The translations under genes and the position numbers were made by a program. 64,000 nt of DNA, from assembly GCA_024690605.1 (NCBI GenBank), contig JAILOV010000078.1, positions 17,288 through 81,287 of the forward strand. The letters run 5' to 3'. This stretch comes from Lachnospiraceae bacterium. Its GTDB lineage: Bacteria; Bacillota; Clostridia; Lachnospirales; Lachnospiraceae. How positions within the stretch are numbered: position 1 is the first letter of the stretch; every line of letters begins with the position of its first letter. A model generated the notes under the pieces. That model did no database searches and had not been told where the DNA came from. It was given only the letters and a program-made list of their open reading frames with translations. Shown here piece after piece: positions 23,751 through 30,848 of this stretch.

Positions 23751-25241
23751 TCATTTCCCCATACAGAAGCGGGAAAAGATCTCATTGACAAGGTCATCAC
23801 CGACTTCCCTGCCGATGATCTCACCCAGCGCACGATAGGCATTCATCAGATCGACCGTGTAGAAATCCTCCGTCATTCCCGCATCGATCGTGTGCCGGAG
23901 CGCCTTCAGCGAAGCCCGCGCCTCCTCCAGCAGATGCCGGTGCCGCGCATTGGCAACGATCACATCCGCACTGCGCCAGGTGTCATCGCGGAGCAGGAGC
24001 GTTTTCAGGGTTTCTCGCAGATCTTCCAATCCCTCTCCTGTCTTTGCGGATAATCTTACTGCCGGCATTGTTTCAGGATGATCCTGCCGCATAAGTGCTT
24101 TTTCTGTCAGTGCGCGGATCGCTATTTCAACCAAACGGTCAGCTTCGTCAGTCAGGTCGATCTTGTTCGCTACAAAGATGACCGGCTTTCCGCCGATCCG
24201 TGAAAAAATTTCTACATCCTCCGCGTGAACCGGCTGTGTGATATCCTGCACGAACAAAACCAGTTCCGCCTCATCAAGCGCCTTCTTTGCTCTTTCGATA
24301 CCGATGCGTTCAACAGGATCCAGAAGCCTCCCGTCTGTCGTCACCCTGTTTTGTCTGTCAGCATCCGCTTCTGTACTGACATCATCAATGATCCCGGCCG
24401 TATCGATCAGATGCAGCGTGATCTCGCCGATGCGGACACTCTCTTCCACGGTATCTCTGGTCGTTCCGGGAATCTCCGTGACGATCGACCGCTCTGTGCC
24501 GGCCAGAAGGTTCAGCAGGGAGGATTTTCCGGCGTTCGGCCTCCCGATGATCGCCGTGCGGACACCCTGCCGGAAGAGCATCCCCTCATCGGCGTGCGAC
24601 AACAGTTCTTCGACGCCCGCGGTGACCGCTTCCGCTGTTTCGGCCAGCCGTGTCCCGTATCCGTCCAGTTCTCCGGCAAAACTCTCCGGATCGTCCAGCG
24701 CAGCCTCTATGAACGCGCTTTCCCGCAGGAGGCGGTCCCGGAGCCCGTTCACCCGCTCGAAAAGTGCGCCGCTGATCTGACGCTCCGCGTTTTTCAACGC
24801 ATGTTCATTATCCGCTGCGATCACATCCATGACCGCTTCTGCCTGTGTGAGATCGATACGACCGTTCAGAAATGCGCGCTTTGTAAACTCGCCGGGTTCC
24901 GCGAGCCGCGCTCCCGCTGCGAGCACGGCATCCAACACGCGATGCAGAACCAGCAGCCCGCCGTGACACTGCAGTTCCACCATATCCTCACCCGTATAGG
25001 AATGCGGTGCAATAAAACGGACCGCCATCACCTCATCGATCCGTTCCTCCGATGTATCGACAACGCAGCCGTAACGTAGTACGCCTGCCGAAAGCTCCGA
25101 CAGCTGCCGTTTGCCGCGTGCGTTACGAAAAAGCGCATCCCCGACGGTGACCGCCTGTTCGCCGCTGATCCTGATGATCCCGATCCCGGCCGGTGCCTGT
25201 GCCGTCGCAATGGCCGCGATCGTGTCGTTTCTGATGGTCAT
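23751..25241 (-). CDS. mnmE: tRNA modification GTPase MnmE (TrmE)
   Basis: The 496-residue protein has an N-terminal folate-binding domain (D-T-I-A-A-I-A-T near 6), a helical domain, and an embedded G domain: G1 G-R-P-N-A-G-K-S-S (233-241), G2 T-T-R-D, G3 D-T-A-G (280-283), G4 N-K-I-D near 358. It ends in the family's catalytic C-terminus F-C-M-G-K. It is longer than the usual 450-460 residues because about 24 residues (about 285-308) follow the G3 motif. The start at 25241 begins M-T-I-R-N-D-T-I-A-A as in the family; the Shine-Dalgarno is weak. A partial repeat copy lies in its leader. Confidence 0.94.
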   Translation of the reverse strand: MTIRNDTIAAIATAQAPAGIGIIRISGEQAVTVGDALFRNARGKRQLSELSAGVLRYGCVVDTSEERIDEVMAVRFIAPHSYTGEDMVELQCHGGLLVLHRVLDAVLAAGARLAEPGEFTKRAFLNGRIDLTQAEAVMDVIAADNEHALKNAERQISGALFERVNGLRDRLLRESAFIEAALDDPESFAGELDGYGTRLAETAEAVTAGVEELLSHADEGMLFRQGVRTAIIGRPNAGKSSLLNLLAGTERSIVTEIPGTTRDTVEESVRIGEITLHLIDTAGIIDDVSTEADADRQNRVTTDGRLLDPVERIGIERAKKALDEAELVLFVQDITQPVHAEDVEIFSRIGGKPVIFVANKIDLTDEADRLVEIAIRALTEKALMRQDHPETMPAVRLSAKTGEGLEDLRETLKTLLLRDDTWRSADVIVANARHRHLLEEARASLKALRHTIDAGMTEDFYTVDLMNAYRALGEIIGREVGDDLVNEIFSRFCMGK

Positions 25242-25274
25242 GTTTCTTATACCTGTGTTTCCTGTTACTGTTTT

Positions 25275-25319
25275 TCCTGCGGATCTGTAATACCCGGTTC
25301 GCTGGCATGCCGGACGCTC
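25275..25319 (-). repeat. Partial inverted copy of the palindromic element
   Basis: About 36-45 bp match, in reverse orientation, the right end of the full copies: CCGGTTCGCTGGCATGCCGG is shared, flanked by ATA and CGCTC, with an 8-nt indel near CCTGC. It lies 34-78 bp upstream of the mnmE start, that is in its mRNA leader. Confidence 0.7.
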
Positions 25320-25355
25320 AAAAATACGCATATCAACGGATTACCCGAAACAGAA

Positions 25356-25523
25356 CTATGTCTCTCCGACAAGATGGATATCATAGACCAAATAAAGTCT
25401 GTCGTTAAATCCGAGGATATAATAGCATGAAAAATGTGCTTTTTCACTATCCAAACAGGAATAACTGAAACAATAAAACTCTTCGTCACCCCTCTGCACA
25501 GAAGTATTTTCCTTGACATATTC
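25356..25523 (-). pseudogene. Possible 3' remnant of an unknown gene beside the repeat
   Basis: On the minus strand about 55 codons are open from the edge of repeat copy A to a TAG at 25356, with protein-like composition (Y-C-F-S-Y-S, Y-Y-I-L-G-F-N-D-R-L-Y-L-V-Y-D). A frame continues through the repeat to a TTG at 25736, but no Shine-Dalgarno precedes it. I read this as the tail of a gene interrupted by the element. The family is not recognised. Confidence 0.3.
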
Positions 25524-25524
25524 C

Positions 25525-25679
25525 GACTCCGGCATTTCTGCGATGTCCGGTGAGCAATCGGATGCCGCGGAGGTGAGACTCGCAAGCCGTGAGAGCCTCT
25601 GCTCGAAACGGCGCGCGTCTGAGGCTCGGCGGAGCGCCCGGCATGCCAGCGAACCGAATATTGCAGAAATGGCGGAGTC
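25525..25679 (+). repeat. Palindromic MITE-like element, copy A (155 bp)
   Basis: The unit begins GACTCCGGCATTTCTGC and ends GCAGAAATGGCGGAGTC, so its ends form imperfect terminal inverted repeats of about 27 bp. Complementarity continues inwards (GATGCCG with CGGCATGCC). It is open in at least one frame on each strand and encodes no known transposase. It is about 90% or more identical by eye to copy B. Confidence 0.85.
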
Positions 25680-25743
25680 AATACCTGTATCAACAAAAAA
25701 CCCCTGTGCATTTTTGCACAGAGGTATTCGCTTCAAAAACCAA

Positions 25744-25898
25744 GACTCCGGCGTTTCTGCGATGTCCGGTGAGCAATTGGATGCCGCGGAGGCGAGACTC
25801 GCAAGCCGTGAGAGCCTCTGCTCGAAACGGCGCTCGTCTGAGGCTCGACGGAGCGCCCGGCATGCCAGCGAACCGGATATTGCAGGAATGCCGGAGAC
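25744..25898 (+). repeat. Palindromic MITE-like element, copy B (155 bp)
   Basis: This is a direct repeat of copy A with the same length, beginning 219 bp later (219 = 3 x 73, so reading frame is kept between copies). The differences are scattered substitutions. The right end lies 25 bp from the jag stop codon, so it would be transcribed as part of the jag 3' end. Confidence 0.85.
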
Positions 25899-25923
25899 CG
25901 GATTCTTCCTGCTAACCGAAATA

Positions 25924-26730
25924 TTACTTCAGCGTCACCACAACCCTGCGATAAGGATCCTCTCCCTCACTGTGGGTGGTCACGAAACGGTCGTTCTGCA
26001 GCGCCGCGTGAATGATGCGTCTCTCATAGGGATTCATCGGCTCCAGCGAGACGCTCGAGCGGCTCTTCCTCACCTTGTAGGCGATGTTGCGGGCGAGGAT
26101 CTCCAGCGTTTCCTTTCTGCGATCCCTGTAACCCTCGGTATCCAGCTTGACGTGAATGTAGGATTCCTCCTCGCGGTTGACGACCAACGAAACCAGATAC
26201 TGCAGAGAATCCAGCGTCTGACCGCGCTTTCCGATCAGCACACCCATGTCATCTCCCTGCAGATCGATCGAGAGTGTGTCACCGACATTGTTGTAACTCG
26301 CTTCCATGTTGACCGGAAGCTGCATCGCAGCGAAAACATCGTTTAAGAATGCCTTGGCGCGAGTGATCACGGCTTCCCCATCTACATTGGAAGGCTCACC
26401 CTTCTCCTCGGGGATCTCCTCTTTTACTTCGGTATGATTCTCTCTGGGCGCCCTGCGTGCCGGACGCTCTTCTCTGACGGAAGTCTTTTCGCCATCCTCT
26501 CTGTCTGCGGGCTTTTCATTTTCCACATGCGTGATCACCGCATCCGTTCCTCTGACACGTGCACGGATGGTCGCGGGCTTTACGGCGATCCCGAGAAATC
26601 CGGAGGAGCCCTCCGAAACCACCTCATACTCCAGCTCTTCGCTCGTCACCATGAGCTGCTCACACGCTTCCGTGATCGCATCTTCAACGGTCTTGGCGCT
26701 GAACTGCAGAAATTCAACCTTTTCTTCCAT
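25924..26730 (-). CDS. jag: RNA-binding protein Jag / KhpB (SpoIIIJ-associated)
   Basis: The 268-residue protein has an N-terminal Jag-N domain (about 1-52, ending G-F-L-G-I), a charged low-complexity linker rich in E, K and R (about 65-115), a KH domain with I-G-K-R-G-Q-T-L-D-S-L-Q-Y-L, and a C-terminal R3H domain (M-N-P-Y-E-R-R-I-I-H). It binds RNA and is linked to cell-wall synthesis and YidC-mediated insertion. It follows yidC by 11 bp with AAGGAGG upstream. Confidence 0.95.
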   Translation of the reverse strand: MEEKVEFLQFSAKTVEDAITEACEQLMVTSEELEYEVVSEGSSGFLGIAVKPATIRARVRGTDAVITHVENEKPADREDGEKTSVREERPARRAPRENHTEVKEEIPEEKGEPSNVDGEAVITRAKAFLNDVFAAMQLPVNMEASYNNVGDTLSIDLQGDDMGVLIGKRGQTLDSLQYLVSLVVNREEESYIHVKLDTEGYRDRRKETLEILARNIAYKVRKSRSSVSLEPMNPYERRIIHAALQNDRFVTTHSEGEDPYRRVVVTLK

Positions 26731-26741
26731 GATCGTCCTCC

Positions 26742-28064
26742 TTATTTTGTCGAGGCGTTGCCGCCTCTGTTATCGAATTCCTTGACCATATTCGCCTTGG
26801 CCAGTAATGAGGTTTTCGCTGCCTTGCCGCTGTCAAAGATCTCATTTGCCTTGGCAAGCGCCTGCTCCTTTTCCTCAGCCGTGACCTGTGACTGGAATTT
26901 CGAAGCATCTGTCGTGTTGCGCGTGCGCATCGCCGCATACTGGTTCATGTTGGCCGTAATGTCCCCTCGCTTTTTCTGTTTTTCCCTGAATTTTGCCTCG
27001 TTCTTTGCGATCTGCGCGTCGATATCGATCTTGTCCAGATGTTTGTTGATAAAGATCTGCTGGATGCTTCGGATCACGGAACCGGAGATCCAGTAAAGAC
27101 CCATACCGGAAGGAAGCGTGTAGCAGAAGAACGCACTCATGAGCGGCATCATCGTGTTCATCATCTTCATCGACTGCTGCATCTGTGCCGCCTGATCGTT
27201 GGCGTTTCCGTTATTCGCTGTCTGTGCGGTCGGCATCAGCTTGACATTGATCCACTGCGTGAAGGCCGCAAGGAAGGGCACGATGATCGCCGCGATGAAC
27301 ATGCCGAAGGATTTGTTTGCCAGCGCCGTTTTCATGGTGTACGCGGGCGTGTCCCCGATATTCAGGAAGAAGAGCGTGTTCATCTTCAGGATCACATCAT
27401 GCGTATCGTTCACGATCTGTGCAAGAGACGGGAAGTTCTGTGCCAGGCTTGCCCAATCGGCCGTTGTCGCTTTATTGAGCACGTCGATGAACGTGTTCTG
27501 CGCATGTTCATTGGCGGGATCCAGAGAAAATGCTTCATTGGTGAACTGCTTGCTGAACTGTCCCGCTGCGGAGAGTCCCTGCAGAAACTCTGATGTGCCG
27601 TCCGTTTCCAGCATCTGTCTGACTAACGGGAGATAGGTATCCTTGACCTGTGTGACATAAGCGGGGATCGCGTAGATCACGCGATAGAGAGCAAACAGGA
27701 TCGGCATCTGGATGATGAGCTGCACACAGCTGCCGGCAGAGGACACGCCGTATTTCCCGTAGAGCTCCTTGATCTCCTCCTGCTGCATCATCATGGAGTT
27801 CTGATCCGTTTTGCCCTTGTACTTTGCCTGAATGGCCTGCAGCTCGGGATTCATCTTTGCGGAAAGCTTGGAAAACTTCTGCTGCTTGATCGTCAGCGGC
27901 ATCAGGCACATGTAGATGATAAAAGTGAAGAGGATGATACATAAACCGATATTCGGAAGACCGATCGTGTCCAGCACGATAAAGATGCCGTTCATCAGTT
28001 TTCCCAGAACCCATGCGATCGGCCCCAGGATCTTTCCCTGATACTGCGTAAGTACGATACTCAT
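26742..28064 (-). CDS. yidC: Membrane protein insertase YidC/Oxa1
   Basis: The 440-residue protein has five hydrophobic segments in the Oxa1 arrangement: one near 20-55, M-P-L-T-I-K-Q-Q-K-F-S-K-L near 57-69, then Q-L-I-I-Q-M-P-I-L-F-A-L-Y, and L-M-S-A-F-F-C-Y-T-L-P-S-G-M-G-L-Y-W near 310-327. It inserts membrane proteins alone or with SecYEG. A large soluble loop (about 165-250) is longer than in B. subtilis SpoIIIJ. The C-terminus is a basic tail. It is in the conserved rpmH-rnpA-yidD-yidC-jag operon. Confidence 0.95.
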   Translation of the reverse strand: MSIVLTQYQGKILGPIAWVLGKLMNGIFIVLDTIGLPNIGLCIILFTFIIYMCLMPLTIKQQKFSKLSAKMNPELQAIQAKYKGKTDQNSMMMQQEEIKELYGKYGVSSAGSCVQLIIQMPILFALYRVIYAIPAYVTQVKDTYLPLVRQMLETDGTSEFLQGLSAAGQFSKQFTNEAFSLDPANEHAQNTFIDVLNKATTADWASLAQNFPSLAQIVNDTHDVILKMNTLFFLNIGDTPAYTMKTALANKSFGMFIAAIIVPFLAAFTQWINVKLMPTAQTANNGNANDQAAQMQQSMKMMNTMMPLMSAFFCYTLPSGMGLYWISGSVIRSIQQIFINKHLDKIDIDAQIAKNEAKFREKQKKRGDITANMNQYAAMRTRNTTDASKFQSQVTAEEKEQALAKANEIFDSGKAAKTSLLAKANMVKEFDNRGGNASTK

Positions 28065-28071
28065 AGACTCG

Positions 28072-28323
28072 TCACCTTTTTCTTTCTTTATAGATGATCC
28101 TGCCTGTTCTTACCGGCACCGGATCGAAACCGCCCTTTGAAAAAGGATTGCAGCGGACGATCCGCCACAGGGCAAGTGCCGAACCGGTCAGCGCTCCGTA
28201 TCTGCGGATGGCTTCGGCTCCGTATGCAGAACAGGAGGGGACATAGGGACATTTTGTTCGCTTCATCGGCGACAGATATTTCCGGTACAGATCGATAAAA
28301 TACAAAAGCACCTGACGCATCAT
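28072..28323 (-). CDS. yidD: Membrane protein insertion efficiency factor YidD
   Basis: The 83-residue protein has the family core Y-R-K-Y-L-S-P then C-P-Y-V-P-S-C-S-A-Y-G and R-C-N-P-F-S-K-G-G-F-D-P-V-P. It is a small membrane-associated factor that aids YidC. Its first ATG overlaps the rnpA stop (ATGA); a second ATG follows directly, so either may be used. Confidence 0.94.
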   Translation of the reverse strand: MMRQVLLYFIDLYRKYLSPMKRTKCPYVPSCSAYGAEAIRRYGALTGSALALWRIVRCNPFSKGGFDPVPVRTGRIIYKERKR

Positions 28324-28661
28324 GCAACGTTTACCGCGTGGAGTCTCTTCGCGAGACGGAGAAAGGAGGCCTTAAGCTCCTGAAAACTGCTTTCCGTCGC
28401 ATCCGTTCTTGCGATCACCACGAAATCCCGGCCTTTTACGAAATGCTCTTCCTGCTGACGATAGATCTCTCGCATCCTTCTCTGAAAACGATGCCGCACC
28501 ACACTGTTTCCGCACTTTTTGGAAATGGAGATCCCAAGATGGTTCCGTTCGGTGCCGTTTTCCAGACAGTAGAGCACGAGATTCCGGTCCGCGACAGATC
28601 TTCCGTTCTGATAGACCTTCTGAAAATCACTTCTTTTTTTCAGAGATGCGGAGAACTTCAT
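28320..28661 (-). CDS. rnpA: Ribonuclease P protein component
   Basis: The 113-residue basic protein begins M-K-F-S-A-S-L-K-K-R-S-D-F and carries the RNase P RNR-type helix V-V-R-H-R-F-Q-R-R-M-R-E-I-Y-R. It assists the P RNA in 5' maturation of tRNAs. The start at 28661 matches the family, though the Shine-Dalgarno is weak; an in-frame ATG at 28688 would add nine residues. It lies 64 bp downstream of rpmH. Confidence 0.94.
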   Translation of the reverse strand: MKFSASLKKRSDFQKVYQNGRSVADRNLVLYCLENGTERNHLGISISKKCGNSVVRHRFQRRMREIYRQQEEHFVKGRDFVVIARTDATESSFQELKASFLRLAKRLHAVNVA

Positions 28662-28725
28662 AAAATGCCCGAACAGAAAGGACCGCAACAGTATTGCGGC
28701 CCGTTACCTGTGTCCTTCCGAATGA

Positions 28726-28860
28726 TCAGGCAGATAACCTCTTCCTGCCCTTTGCTCTTCTTGCCGCAAGCACCTTTCTCCCGCCGGCTGTGCTCATTCT
28801 CGAGCGGAAACCATGCACCCTTTTTCTCTGCAGCCTGTGCGGCTGAAACGTCATCTTCAT
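28726..28860 (-). CDS. rpmH: 50S ribosomal protein L34
   Basis: The 44-residue, very basic protein has the family sequence M-K-M-T-F-Q-P then R-V-H-G-F-R-S-R-M and [11 protein letters not shown]. The ATG at 28860 follows CTGGAGGTTTGAC. It is the first gene of the leftward operon and lies next to the origin, the usual arrangement. Confidence 0.97.
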   Translation of the reverse strand: MKMTFQPHRLQRKRVHGFRSRMSTAGGRKVLAARRAKGRKRLSA

Positions 28861-28906
28861 GTCAAACCTCCAGAAAAATAAACCCGAAACTTTACGAACG
28901 ATGCCT

Positions 28907-28935
28907 ATTATATAGAAGAAAATTCTGCTCGTCAA
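28907..28935 (-). promoter_or_regulatory. rpmH operon promoter
   Basis: TTGACG (28930-28935), 17 bp, TATAAT (28907-28912) on the minus strand, an almost consensus sigma-A promoter about 47 bp before the rpmH start. Confidence 0.8.
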
Positions 28936-29018
28936 GCAAAAAAGCACGCAGAAACCGACAGAAAAAGGGAGCAATTTCTTTCAATTTTTTTCTCCACCAT
29001 ATCTTGCATGAAAATTCG

Positions 29019-29246
29019 TTTTCCACAACTACATGTTGAAAATGTGGAAAAATCGATGCTATTTTATTCGCTCCCCAGTTATCCACTTTTTTGTGTCTAT
29101 AATGTGGATAACCCTGATTTATTTCCTCCGTTATGGAATATCTGCGCCACTTTTGCCGTTTCTTTCGTTGATCGTTTCCTGTGGATAACTTCCACTTTTT
29201 CCACAAAAAAATTTTAACCGAAAAGGTGTTCTCCATTTTTTCCACC
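29019..29246. other. oriC: Replication origin (oriC), DnaA-box cluster
   Basis: Between rpmH and dnaA lie six DnaA-box-like 9-mers on both strands: TTTTCCACA at 29019, TGTGGAAAA at 29043, TTATCCACT at 29079, TGTGGATAA at 29103 and 29180, TTTTCCACA at 29197, with a weaker TTTTCCACC at 29238. The two TGTGGATAA boxes match the consensus exactly. The strand bias of genes flips here. The region between is AT-rich and without genes. Confidence 0.9.
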
Positions 29247-29258
29247 ACCTCTCTGCAT

Positions 29259-29287
29259 TTGCACTCTCCTCCTTTTTAGCATATACT
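29259..29287 (+). promoter_or_regulatory. dnaA promoter
   Basis: TTGCAC (29259-29264), 17 bp, TATACT (29282-29287), with the dnaA ATG 45 bp downstream. The DnaA boxes just upstream could give autorepression. Confidence 0.6.
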
Positions 29288-29331
29288 GAAATGGCAACTT
29301 TTTGGGTTCTTTCCTGCCTGTGAGGTATTTC

Positions 29332-30699
29332 ATGAACGAACACGCACATTATCTTCAGGAGCATTTCGATGAGATCAAGCAGATCATTCACAGGGAATAT
29401 GATATCACCGATATCTCCTATGACACCTGGATCGCGCCTCTTTCCTTTCTGGAGATCAGAGAAGATACCGTTTATATCGGTGTTCCGCAGGAGATCGCAC
29501 CGGCTCTTTCCCATATCACCAAGATCTACCGTGATTTCTTCCGTGTGATCATCGCGGAACAGACCGGCACTTCCTATGAGATCAGTTTTATCCTTCCGGA
29601 AGAATCTTCATATAATAATGAAGAAGAAAGTCACAGTGTGGATGGTTTTGATGAACAGAGCCGCCGTTCTCATCTGAATCCCCGTTACACCTTTGATTCA
29701 TTTGTTGTCGGCAAGAACAATAATCTGGCGCAGGCTGCCAGTCTTGCCGTTGCGGAATCGCCGGGGGAAGCCTACAATCCGCTTTTTCTCTACAGCGACG
29801 CAGGTCTCGGCAAGACCCATCTGATGCATTCGATCGGTAACTATATCATTTCTCATCGTCCGAAGGCACGGGTGCTCTATGTCACATCCGAAACCTTTAC
29901 CAATGAAGTGATCGCCTCGATCCGTTCCGGCAGCACGCAGGAAATGTCAAAAATGCGCGGTAAATATCGTAATGTGGATGTTCTGATGGTTGACGACGTA
30001 CAGTTTATTATAGGAAAGGAATCCACGCAAGAGGAATTTTTCCACACCTTCAACGAACTCCACAGTGCCGGAAAACAGATTGTTCTTTCCTCCGATAAGC
30101 CTCCAAAGGACATGACTACGCTGGAAGAGCGATTCCGTTCACGGTTTGAATGGGGTCTGATCGCCGATATCCAACCGCCGGACTATGAGACACGCATGGC
30201 GATCCTTCAGAAAAACGCCGAGAATTATCCCGGTCACATTGATGACGAGGTTTTTGCCTATATCGCAAACAATGTCAAATCCAATATCCGTGAACTGGAA
30301 GGTGCATTTAATAAGATCACCGCGCAGTCCCGCATCCTTGGCGAACATATTGATCTGAAAAAGGCAGAAGAGGGATTAAAAGACATTATTTCGAAAAGAG
30401 AACAGGCAGTCACACCTTCTTTTATCATAGATAAGGTCTGCTCTTATTATGGTATCTCAAAAGAAGATATCATTTCCCAGAAGCGCAGCAAGGACATCGC
30501 CCTTCCGAGACAGACAGCCATGTATTTTATCCGCACGATGACGGACACCTCCTTTGACGAGATAGGCAAATCTCTGGGCGGACGGGATCACACGACCGTC
30601 ATGAGCGGGATCAACAAGATCAAGGAACAGATTCAGCTTGACCGGTCCTTTGCGGATCAAGTGGAAAAGATAAGACAATTGATCAAACCGACTGTTTGA
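29332..30699 (+). CDS. dnaA: Chromosomal replication initiator DnaA
   Basis: The 455-residue protein has domain I (about 1-85), a short linker, and an AAA+ domain with Walker A near 155-163 (D-A-G-L-G-K-T-H), Walker B M-V-D-D-V-Q-F near 217, sensor and Arg-finger R-S-R-F. The C-terminal DNA-binding domain carries R-D-H-T-T-V near 430. It opens oriC and loads helicase. The ATG at 29332 follows TGAGGTATTTC; an in-frame TTG at 29302 is less likely. A weak stem TCAAAC/GTTTGA followed by T-runs overlaps the stop. Confidence 0.97.
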   Translation: MNEHAHYLQEHFDEIKQIIHREYDITDISYDTWIAPLSFLEIREDTVYIGVPQEIAPALSHITKIYRDFFRVIIAEQTGTSYEISFILPEESSYNNEEESHSVDGFDEQSRRSHLNPRYTFDSFVVGKNNNLAQAASLAVAESPGEAYNPLFLYSDAGLGKTHLMHSIGNYIISHRPKARVLYVTSETFTNEVIASIRSGSTQEMSKMRGKYRNVDVLMVDDVQFIIGKESTQEEFFHTFNELHSAGKQIVLSSDKPPKDMTTLEERFRSRFEWGLIADIQPPDYETRMAILQKNAENYPGHIDDEVFAYIANNVKSNIRELEGAFNKITAQSRILGEHIDLKKAEEGLKDIISKREQAVTPSFIIDKVCSYYGISKEDIISQKRSKDIALPRQTAMYFIRTMTDTSFDEIGKSLGGRDHTTVMSGINKIKEQIQLDRSFADQVEKIRQLIKPTV

Positions 30700-30708
30700 A
30701 ATTTTTTA
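30683..30708 (+). terminator. Weak possible terminator or attenuator at the dnaA 3' end
   Basis: A 6-bp stem TCAAAC-CGACT-GTTTGA includes the dnaA stop codon and is followed by AATTTTTTAC. The stem is short and AU-rich, so termination would be partial at best. Confidence 0.3.
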
Positions 30709-30724
30709 CAATTTTTTGTATAAT
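30696..30724 (+). promoter_or_regulatory. dnaN promoter
   Basis: TTGAAA (30696-30701), 17 bp, TATAAT (30719-30724). The -35 hexamer includes the dnaA stop codon. Confidence 0.65.
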
Positions 30725-30848
30725 GATATATAACTATGCACAAGAAATTGTATATTTTTCAGGTTATCCACTTATCAACAGACTATAATAAGAATAAGAA
30801 TATTATTTAATAATATCTCTCTCAGCGGCCGAAAGGAGTGCGAACAGC
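30700..30848. other. AT-rich second origin block (candidate unwinding element)
   Basis: The dnaA-dnaN gap is strongly AT-rich and contains TTATCCACT (30764-30772) abutting TTATCAACA (30772-30780), then a run of TAATAAGAATAAG-type triplets and TATTATTTAATAATA. This is the layout of the B. subtilis unwinding region next to dnaN, so a bipartite origin is likely. Confidence 0.6.

Larger units (their letters stand above)
25242..25923. other. Repeat-filled gap between mnmE and jag
   Basis: This gap of about 680 bp separates two genes that are often adjacent in Bacillota. It contains two full copies and one partial inverted copy of a palindromic element (separate entries), a short hairpin around 25698-25721, and a 3' open-frame remnant. 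No convincing intact gene is seen. Confidence 0.7.

Noticed and set aside
25525..25898. CRISPR-like array
   Set aside because: Only two long units with palindromic ends and one spacer; no short regular repeats and no cas genes.
25513..26346. 277-codon plus-strand frame spanning both repeat copies and continuing antisense to jag
   Set aside because: The second half is antisense to a clear Jag protein. The frame exists because the repeats are open on both strands and spaced by a multiple of three.
28980..29320. Small minus-strand genes within the origin region
   Set aside because: The frames overlap DnaA boxes and are AT-rich with Lys/Phe-rich products; no start signals or families.
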